From positions 75,792,705-75,856,704 of the forward strand of contig CP136067.1 in NCBI GenBank assembly GCA_032622095.1: a DNA stretch of 64,000 nucleotides. Reading direction: 5' to 3'. The stretch is from Siphonodentalium dalli (taxonomy: Eukaryota; Mollusca; Scaphopoda; Gadilida; Siphonodentaliidae). Position 1 is the first letter of the stretch, and every line of letters begins with the position of its first letter. The translations under genes were made by a program, and so were the position numbers. The notes under the pieces were generated by a model. It had not been told where the DNA came from. It did no database searches and saw only the letters and a program-made list of their open reading frames with translations. Below are positions 55,736-64,000 of this stretch, one piece after another.

Positions 55736-57580
55736 CTAAGGGGGTGTTTAAACCTTAGCCGGCGAAGATCCTATTCGCTTAATTTAGCCGGTAGCAATGA
55801 CAATAGAGTGTTTATACTTCGCCGGGTAAAAATTACAGCTATCCGGATACTCGGCTATACGGTTTTCAACTTTTGGATAAAATGATTTAGTATAAACACC
55901 TGATTGTCGTATGGATTCTAATTCGCTCTGCGGTTTATAAGTTAGATGTTTATCTGGGGTCATGCCGTCATGGATGATTTCCTTTCAACAATTAACTCGA
56001 ACAATAATATTGTGTAATCACTGATAGACCAGCTCGCTTTTCACCTGTGTACATATGGGTCAGTGTGCCAGTTTTATTGTCTCTAATCAGCTGTCCGTCG
56101 GTGGTCACACACCTTGATTATAAGCTATTATTATAAATACTAACTGTGTGAGATATACTCGTACTCTGCGTGTGCATGGTACATTTGTTGCGCATTCGAC
56201 GGAAATAAATGTGCGTGTTCATGTACATTTATGTTCATATATATATGGAAGAAATGGGATGGCACGTTTCAATAGATTCAAACTTAATGGACAATTAGTT
56301 CAATAATCTAAATCTGAGTGCGCCGTGGACATATATACACAGGGACGGGTCTAGAGGGCCTGATTTAGAGGTGTGGGACTGTTCATCTTTGGAATTTCTA
56401 ACTGCACCAAACCTTGAATCTCGCCAAACTCACAAGTAAATCCATGTACGCATGCACCACGTTGGGAACTTGGGCTCTAATCTAACTTTCCACTCACAGT
56501 AATTCTCTAGACGGCCCCGTATTGAGCGATTTCCTTTAGATCTGAACCTGTGTCTAAACCTGGAAATTGCCCAATCCTAACATGTTTAGTGGTCTGACGT
56601 CAAGCAGCTTGAACCCAGATTTGATTAAGTTAAATTAAATTAGATAGCTGTTTAACTGACAACGGGGGCGGGACCAAGACATAATATTATCGACCGACCA
56701 TGGTTATGGCCAGGTGTGAGCAAAATTTTGAATCTGAACCCTGAAAATTTCAAAATCCTAGCATCCAGCCTTAAGATTTCCAATTGTTGGACATTTTCCA
56801 AACTTGACACATCTCTAAGGTTGGATCATTTCCAACTGATTGCCATTTCAGTCCAACAATTTGGCCAAAAAATAAGCAAATGTTGCCTAAAAAAATCACC
56901 AATAATAAATTGTTGGAAAATAAAACTACGAGAACAATTTCAACATATTGCTGATGTCAAATTTCCAACTAATGCCGTGTCAGGTATGAAATTTCCAGCT
57001 TTTGAATATTTTGATTAAAGTTGGGATGAGACACCCCAATCGCCACGCCCCTATATACATGGACATGGTGAACGCCCAAGTAAAATGGAAAACATATTTT
57101 ATTGTATAATGTGCAAATTTGATTCGCGATGTTGAAACTTATATATAAAATATATAATCCAATCCGAATGATTAGACAAGATCTCAAAACTGACAATGAC
57201 CATGCGTTTGGTGCTACACTCACTTCACAGGTTGTCTATGAACCCAAACAAATCATTAACAATGTTGTTTAAATATCTTTAAAATCGACCAATAGAAATA
57301 CCTGAAAGTTTGAGTTGGATATTAATAATTTCGGCATTTCCATTTCTAAAAAGTTTCACTTCACTATACTGCCCAACCATACCTCTAACAGGAAGAGGCT
57401 AGATGTTTCAGGTGTACAGCAATATCATATTGCAGTTCAGTGAGAACTAAAACGAAAACTATTAACAAGTAAAGGAGACACATGAATATATGCGTATCTT
57501 CGCCGGCGATGTGTAAACACTCTGCCGTAACCTTCGCCGGTTAACGTGTTCACCGGCTATGTGCAAACGTCACCTAAGAG
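55736..57580. mobile_element. Inverted-repeat DNA element (AGCCGGCGAAG ends), interrupted
   Basis: Left end GGGGTGTTTAAACCTTAGCC then GGCGAAG, with a subterminal GAGTGTTTATACTTCGCCGG. The right end read in reverse gives GGTGACGTTTGCACATAGCC, then AACCGGCGAAGG and GAGTGTTTACACATCGCCGG. Matching terminal and subterminal blocks in inverted order indicate a DNA transposon of about 1.1 kb with a 0.7-kb insertion (56340-57051). No transposase; superfamily unknown. Confidence 0.55.
56340..57051 (+). mobile_element. hAT-like non-autonomous element, 712 bp, with 8-bp TSD
   Basis: Begins CAGGGACGGGTCTAGAGGGC and ends AATCGCCACGCCCC. It is flanked by identical TATATACA at 56332-56339 and 57052-57059, an 8-bp target-site duplication. 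The interior is rich in CAAAATTTC / TTTCCAACT words and matches the 4879-5206 element in reverse. The 100-codon frame at 56716-57018 is not transposase-like. Confidence 0.65.
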
Positions 57581-57599
57581 AACATCGGTTGAGCATCAG

Positions 57600-58520
57600 T
57601 GTAACCCGATATGTTCGTGGAGAGTGGACGCTATATTTTAATATATATTACTTTGTTGTTCTAAGATTGTTAGACACATTTATTAAAATAGTATATATGA
57701 ACTGTCACGGACTGCCTTCCGATCAAATCAAGAGACCTGATTTTTTCAACATATCACTTTCTTATTGACGCTCACCCACTTACCAAAATCAACAATTTCA
57801 GGATGGTACCGATTATAAGATACTAATTGTTCACGTGAAAACCGAGTTACTCTTCTGTGATAACTTTTCATATTGTGATTGTGTTATTTAATCGTCAACT
57901 AGATATATTTTAAAGAAATAAATACATTGCGCATCGGCGTGTATAGTAGAATATGACCAGATTCTGACCAATCAGAACGAGCCTTGTATGTAGGTTTAGG
58001 CAAGGTCGTATTACAAATATATAGAGGATCTACAACGAGTCTCCAGTTTATAGCGGGATTTACAAAACGAGTCCAGTAAATTACTATAAACTGGGGACGA
58101 GTTGTAGATTCTATTTAGTACATGTTTCAAAACCTCGGCATATCATACTTAAATCAACAAATGGGACTCGAAACTCACATCGGCTTCTAAAAGGCATGCG
58201 ATGACGTTTCATGTAACTATGCATTGTTTGTCCGCGTAAATAAATAGTCCCAGATAAATAAAGACACTTTGGCGCATTTAATGGCGTAATTCATTATATT
58301 TGTTGGAAAATATTGGAACCCATGGTATTTTAAGACGTAACGTACGAAATGTAAACCGCCGACAAACTGGAAGTCAAAGGTCCCCTGGCACTATTTCCTG
58401 TTACTAAACGAACGTTTAATATCACAATTTATAGAATGGGTTTATTGAATGGAATAAGGGTAGGATCATGTAATAAATATAATATATATATATATCACAT
58501 GGGTCAATAGATATATATAT
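57600..58520. other. No gene seen; contains one strong hairpin
   Basis: Non-coding sequence flanking the hairpin at 58027-58112. Nothing else supported. Confidence 0.5.
58027..58112. repeat. 86-bp hairpin
   Basis: GATCTACAACGAGTCTCCAG...TTTATAG.G..TTTAC faces GTAAATTACTATAAACTGGG...GAGTTGTAGATTC, arms of about 36 nt with few mismatches and a 13-nt loop. Confidence 0.75.
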
Positions 58521-59123
58521 ACTAGAAGGCTTTGACCTTGACTTGTCCATTTTGAAGGTCAAGGTCAAGTGGGGTCACGATTTGACCAGTCCAAAAACAC
58601 TGCCCGGACAAAAGTACCCGACAAACGTGCCCGTCGAAATCCATCCGGTTTTACCCGATTTGACCTTGAATTGAACATTTTGAAGGTCAATGTCTGGTCG
58701 GGGTCACGATTGGACCCGTCCAAAACAATCAGTGGACAAAACTAACCCCACGTATCAAATTTCGTCGAAATCCCATCAAAATTGGCGATTTGGCCTTGAA
58801 GTTACCCGATTTCAAGGTCAATGTCACGTCGCACGGGCAAATGAATATGCTTATGAGACTCGCCATAAGAAAGTACCCCCACATACCAAGTTTCATCGAA
58901 ATCCCGTGATATTCGGGCGTTTGACCTTGAAATGACCCGATTTCAAGGTCAAGGTCACGTCGAACGGACAAATTAATATGCCTATGTTCGTCCCCGGCCG
59001 AAAATACCCCCACATACCAAGTTTCATCGAAATCGGGTGGGCCGTTTTTGAGTTCATCGCGAACACACAGACAGATACACAGACAGACACACAGACACAC
59101 AGATCTTCCAAAATATATAATAG
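58521..59123 (+). repeat. ACTAGAAGG repeat unit A
   Basis: ACTAGAAGGC joined directly to TTTGACCTTGA: the GTGACCCGACTTCGTCCGGG hairpin head of units B and C is deleted. The body has repeated TTTGACCTTGAA..GACC and AAGGTCAAGGTCA blocks, then CACATACCAAGTTTCATCGA and a CAGACACACAGATCTTCCAA tail ending AATATATAATAG. Confidence 0.8.
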
Positions 59124-60034
59124 ACTAGAAGGTGACCCGACTTCGTCCGGGCTTTGACCTTGAATTGTCTATTTTGAAGGCCAAGGTCAAGTGGGGTCAC
59201 GATTTGACCCGTCCAAAACACAGTGCCCGAACAAAAGTACCCGACAAAAGTACCCGTCGAAATCCATCCGGTTTTACCCGATTTGACCTTGAATTGACCA
59301 TTTTGAAGGTCAAGGTCAGGTGGACCAACACCCCAAAAATGGTGGAAATCGGCCTAGCGGATACCGGGAAATCGGCCCAGCGGATACCGAGATACCCTAT
59401 GCATCAAATTTCGTCCGTAAAAATCCGCCAGTTTAACCCGATTTGATTTCCACTGAAGTATATAAACGCGCCTCATATACACACGCTCATTAATTATCAA
59501 GTTTCAACGTATAGATAAATTACCATCGGTGCCCGAGATATCGCCAAGACGTCTGAAACAGTCAAATGCATCGGCCGGAGAAGAGTTAACGTGATCTAAC
59601 TTTATGACCTCTAACGACGTCATAGAAGTTACGCATTGTTTTTACCCTGATAGAAGATCGTACCACTTCTTCTTAATAATTGAGGCAGATAACTAAAACG
59701 GATACATACATATTATATATCGTTGGAAAGAGGAAACACGAAAGATTCTCATAGTGTCATTATTATGACTGGCATGTTATTATTCGCGCTGTTTCGAATC
59801 GATTTGTAAGCACCGAACTGAAATATATTAGCGCAAAACGGCGTAAAAACAGATTTGACCTCGGCACGTGAAAAGTTGACCTCGCACGGACAAATTAATA
59901 GGCCTATGTTCGTCCCCGGCCGAAAATACCCCCACATACCAAGTTTCATCGAAATCGGGTGGGCCGTTTTTGAGTTCATCGCGAACACACACACACACAG
60001 ACCACAGACACACAGATCTTCCAAAATATATAAT
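59124..60034 (+). repeat. ACTAGAAGG repeat unit B, interrupted
   Basis: Full head (ACTAGAAGGTGACCCGACTT...) and full tail. The middle, about 59450-59855, is unrelated sequence replacing part of the body. The tail after 59880 is very close to that of unit A. Confidence 0.75.
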
Positions 60035-60044
60035 AGATATATAT

Positions 60045-60780
60045 ACTAGAAGGTGACCCGACTTCGTCCGGGCTTTGACCTTGAATTGGCCATTTTGAAG
60101 GTCAAGGTCAAGTGGGGTCACGATTTGACCAGTCCAAAAACACTGCCCGGACAAAAGTACCCGACAAACGTGCCCGTCGAAATCCATCCGGTTTTACCCG
60201 ATTTGACCTTGAATTGATCATTTTGAAGGTCAAGGTCTGGTCGGGGTCACGATTGGACCCGTCCAAAACAATCAGTGGACAAAAGTAACCCCACGTATCA
60301 AATTTCGTCGAAATCCCATCAAAATTGGCGATTTGACCTTGAAGTTACCCGATTTTAAGGTCAAGGTCACGTCGCACGGGCAAATGAATATGCTTATGAG
60401 ACTCGCCATAACAAAGTACCCCCACATACCAAGTTTCATCGAAATCGCGTGATATTCGGGCGTTTGACCTTGAAATGACCCGATTTCAAGGTCAAGGTGA
60501 CGTCGCACGGGCAAATTAATAGGCTCATGTCACCCCTCGGCCGAAAGTATCCCCACATACCAAGTTTCATCTAAATCCCGAGATATTCGGGCGTTTGAAC
60601 TTGAAATTACCCGATTTCAAGGTCAAGGTCACGTCGCACGGACAAATTAATAGGCCTATGCCAGTTCTCGGCCGAAAGTCCCCCACATACCAAGTTTCAT
60701 CGAAATCGGTTCAGCCGTTTTCGAGTCCATCGCGAACACACAGACACACAGACAGACAAATCTTCCAAAATATATAATAG
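60045..60780 (+). repeat. ACTAGAAGG repeat unit C
   Basis: The most complete unit: hairpin head, four or five internal AAGGTCAAGGTCA-bearing subunits of about 115-125 bp, the CAGACACACAGACAGACAAA tail, TCTTCCAAAATATATAATAG. Preceded by a TA stretch. Confidence 0.8.
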
Positions 60781-61180
60781 ACTAGCCGATGAGCCCGACG
60801 TTGTCCGGGCTATTCAAAAACCAAATTTCAAGTCGATAGCTCCACCCGTTTCCGAGATCTGGTCTGCGCATGCGCGAAGCTGGCGTCGCACGGGCTCGGC
60901 GACCCGATAAAATTCGTATTCGGGGCAAGATACATTCACATACCAAATTTCAAGTCGATAGCTCCATCCATTTCCGAGATCTCGTCTGCGCATGCGCGAA
61001 ACGGGCGCCGCACGGGCTCGCCAATACGACAAAGTCCACCGCCTGGTCAAACTACACACACGTACCAAGTTTGGTCCCGATCGGTCGAGAATCGTAGATT
61101 TGTATAAATGACAAACATACAGACAAACATACAGACAAACATACAAACAAACAGACAGAGATCTTCAAAATATATATGAG
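60781..61180 (+). repeat. ACTAGCCGATGAGCCC repeat unit D
   Basis: Head ACTAGCCGATGAGCCCGACG + TTGTCCGGGC, two internal subunits of about 122 bp each with AAATTTCAAGTCGATAGCTC, TCTGCGCATGCGCGAA and GATAAAATTCGTAT, then ACAAACATACAGACAAACAT and TCTTCAAAATATATATGAG. Confidence 0.8.
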
Positions 61181-61687
61181 ACTAGCCGATGAGCCCGACG
61201 TTGTCCGGGCTATTCAAAAACCAAATTTCAAGTCGATAGCTCCACCCGTTTCCGAGATCTGGTCTGCGCATGCGCGAAGCTTGCGTCGCACGGGCTCGGC
61301 GACCCGATAAAATTCGTATCCGGGGCAAGATACATTCACATACCAAATTTCAAGTCGATAGCTCCACCCGTTTCCGAGATCTCGTCTGCGCATGCGCGAA
61401 GCTGGCGTCGCACGGGCTCGGCGACCCGATAAAATTCGTATCCGGGGCAAGATACATTCACATAGCAAATTTCAAGTCGATAGCTCCACCCGTTTCCGAG
61501 ATCTCGTCTGCGCATGCGCGAAGCGGGCGCCGCACGGGCTCGCCAATACGACAACGTCCACCGCCTGGTCAAATTACACACACGTACCAAGTTTCGTCCC
61601 GATCGGTCGAGAATCGCAGATTTGTATTAATGACAAACATACAGACAAACATACAGACAAACATGCAAACATACAGACAGAGGTCTT

Positions 61688-61755
<68 letters not shown>
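61181..61755 (+). repeat. ACTAGCCGATGAGCCC repeat unit E ending in (TA)n
   Basis: The same head and subunits as unit D but with three 122-bp subunits; ends in TCTTCAAAATATATAT and a (TA)n run of about 60 bp (61692-61754). ORFs through the subunits (GCGREACVARARRP-like) are periodic artefacts. Confidence 0.8.
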
Positions 61756-62356
61756 CGAAGAGCATATAAATAAATTGAGAGTATAAATACATCAGGAATT
61801 TGGCTATATAACATACAGGGTTATATAATTTGACTGCCGAAGAGACATACACGAACACATTTTAGTGTATTAGCATGCCTATATTCAGGACATATACATG
61901 CATACACATATATATATACATGTTTATACACGTTTATATATATGCATCTATATAATCTTACATGCACCAAAACATATGTGAACTATTATTGGACATGGTT
62001 TATGACCATATATAGAGAATGGGACACTTGAGGTTGTGCTGAAATTGGATATTCATCGAACTCGTATATGTAACAATGACTGGCAGTCGAAAAAAATGTG
62101 TTGTACTACACACGAGTATGTCGCTAAACTGTGTTTGCATGTGGCATTGTCTCCGAACGCTGTATGTGCGATTATGCGACCGATCAAGAGGAATACAAAT
62201 TTTTCCTTAGGAAATTGCGAACATAGTTTCCATATACCGATCGTTCGTAGCGTGGGGTGAAGGGTACGGAATGCTGCTAAAGAGGAGTAGCCGGAGATAC
62301 GATTATACCAGTCAAGTTCATTTAATTACTGTACAGCTGACCGTACCAACAGTCAA
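61756..62356. other. No gene supported
   Basis: AT-rich. A 74-codon plus-strand frame at 62036-62260 has no recognised domain or splice context. Confidence 0.4.
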
Positions 62357-62369
62357 AATACAAAAGTCA

Positions 62370-64000
62370 GTGTTTTTTTACGGTACATCACCAAATGTTG
62401 CCCTGGCATTCCATCATGGGGAATTAGGTTAATCGGCTACTTTTAAGTAAATACGCATAGCTTTAATTTCTTATACACATTAGCGATGTCATATACGGCA
62501 TACGTGGCATTTCTTCAAATTTCCTGATATTAAGATATAAAACACAAACAATAGTAGAATTAATGCTATGGCTGTCATTTGGCCTGCTTGTCTCACTGTT
62601 AGTTGCGCTGTAACCTTTAATTAAATTTGCATGGTAACACCATTTGAACCTCGTTTAGCTGAACTTAGCAGGTTTCAATCGTATTGATAACCACGACAGA
62701 TCAAAATAGAATAGACACCCGTAGGTGGGTAATATATCCGTATAAGCGGTGGTGTCCCGTGTCAAGCTTAAAGTGATATATTGTTAATACCAGGTTCTGA
62801 AATCTGGATGATTGTTTTCACCAAAGTAGTCCAACCACTTTCATTACAAATGTGGAGTTTTGAAAAGTTAATATAAGTTAGTGACCCCACAGGACATGTT
62901 ATTCAGCTGAAATGAACATTGCCATACACCAGGCTAGATCCCCACAAACGGGCGAAGTGGTATGTCTGGTTCTTGGCTTTCCTCGTGTTCAGTTAATTGG
63001 TGGTAGCCACACAAAGTGATTCGCCCAATATACGAAAGGTGGCTTGGCATGAACACGGTAGGCTGGTATGGACCATTTATAGTATACAGCAAACTAATAT
63101 CCCATATTGATTTCTATGATTTAGGCATGTGACAAGTTTAGTGAGACAATGCATTACGTTTGTACATCAGTTTAATAGGAAAGTGGTTCTGGGAAATGGT
63201 TATAAATGACTGTGCTGCCGGTCGCACTTGATTGGCGGTTATTTTGAAGTTTATCGAAATCAACAAGGACTGCGCAACTGCTTTGCATATCCAACCATGC
63301 AGTTTAGATGACGAAAGAATGTGAATGGTAAGCGCAATAGATACGATCCACAAATAGACAGGCGATACTTTTTATGATAATAATTCCCGCGTTTTGACAA
63401 ACTGTACGACCACATGGTGGGAAACGGGTGACATGTCCATTGGTAGTGATGGGTCTTCCGGTCTCATGTCATCAGTTTGAATTATTATGTCCAATATACT
63501 CTGGAATCCAGGTTCTTAATACTGAATGACATTGTGGGGCAACGCAGTCCACTAACTTCTTACAACATAATGTGAAGTAATATTTGGAGTTAATAACAGC
63601 TCGTGACGTGCCATGTTGATTCTGGTTATAACGTTATCATGAACCAAAGGAAATGTGGAAATGAAGGAAGTTGAATTAGCACGCGTAACTACGGAGGTGG
63701 CCATGGTTCACTATAATAATAATGGCATCTTTCAGATCATATTATATAGGCCGATCCATATATATCCTAATGACTCAAACTGTTCTAATTCTATTCGACT
63801 AGGAGTTATCAGATCAGTCTGGCTATATCCCATAAATTGTATATATCATGCTGCATTCATGCATCTTGATAATCTCCTCAACCAAGTGGCATATATAGTT
63901 TAACTTCAACAGAACACGGTCACGGTGAGGCTATTGTACGCAGAGCTCCATACATGTTCACGTGTAAATCAATCCAGTTTGATCAGATAGACTTTAGTTC
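62370..64000 (+). repeat. 1.9-kb dispersed repeat, copy 2 (cut by window end)
   Basis: Direct-orientation relative of 41650-43545. Lacks about 340 nt present in copy 1 (junction near 62532, GATATTAAG|ATATAAAACA) and continues past the window. Single-base differences are spread evenly, indicating old divergence. Confidence 0.75.

Noticed and set aside
60781-60812. Possible hammerhead ribozyme core (GATGAG followed by a CCCG stem) in the repeat head
   Set aside because: The CTGATGA...GAAA core is incomplete: no GAAA after the stem and the first bases are CCGATGAG.
61214-61590. Arg/Ala/Pro-rich ORFs in both strands of units D-E
   Set aside because: They repeat with the 122-bp DNA period and appear equally on both strands, as expected from a GC-rich repeat without stops.
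58521-61755. Possible CRISPR-like direct repeats
   Set aside because: Repeats are 115-125 bp tandem subunits without uniform short repeats and unique spacers, in a eukaryotic setting with no cas genes.
41650-64000. The two 1.9-kb direct repeats as LTRs of a retrovirus-like element
   Set aside because: They are 19 kb apart and strongly diverged, with unrelated host-gene exon 1 and several other elements between, and no gag-pol, primer-binding site or TG...CA ends.

Overview
The window is eukaryotic, AT-rich, non-coding-dominated animal DNA. Evidence: one gene is split into eight GT-AG exons over about 36 kb. At least five damaged non-LTR retrotransposons (LINEs) lie in and around it, with several short inverted-repeat elements, minisatellites and long (TA)n tracts. 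Repeats built from TCAAGGTCA-type motifs, the '(A)CTAG + CCCG hairpin' repeats and GTCCG-rich repeats suggest a marine invertebrate, perhaps a mollusc or other lophotrochozoan. That placement is inference. No bacterial operon, tRNA, rRNA or CRISPR array was seen.

Main result: a voltage-sensor (Hv1/HVCN1-like) gene can be assembled on the minus strand from 54507 down to 18422. The exons are 54350-54507, 38328-38452, 34015-34343, 33146-33199, 31907-32045, 26630-26745, 22488-22569 and 18422-18705. Every junction is GT-AG, all phases join without a break, and the product is 428 aa. It has S1-S4 with the Hv1 landmark residues: Asp in S1, His and Glu in S2, two Asp in S3, and WRxxRxxN in S4. The first S4 arginine is replaced, the S1-S2 linker is about 85 residues longer than in human Hv1, and the C-terminal tail is long, acidic and serine-rich.

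Layout. 1-1.4 kb: end of a virus-like or Polinton-like element, with a 5'-cut P-loop packaging-type ATPase overlapping a C2HC zinc-finger protein. 1.4-5.2 kb: repeats, a 15-bp minisatellite and three AGAGCAC...GTGCTCT inverted-repeat cassettes. 5.7-9.0 kb: a dead jockey/CR1-type LINE. 9.2-13.6 kb: a dead two-ORF LINE of a second family. 13.8-18.4 kb: a G-tract inverted-repeat element and solo LINE tails. 18.4-54.5 kb: the Hv1-like gene, whose introns hold LINE fragments (29.7-30.9, 35.1-36.1, 36.9-38.2, 48.4-49.6 kb), a 158-bp palindrome, GGTTCT/AGAACC repeats, a trinucleotide microsatellite, one copy of a 1.9-kb repeat and a 2.9-kb hairpin-headed repeat. 55.7-57.6 kb: an inverted-repeat DNA element with a hAT-like element nested in it (8-bp target duplication). 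58.5-61.8 kb: five hairpin-headed repeat units in series. 62.4-64 kb: second copy of the 1.9-kb repeat.

The only probably functional host gene is the Hv1-like channel. All LINE reading frames carry stops, frameshifts or truncations. The ATPase/zinc-finger pair is open, but its element is cut by the window edge.
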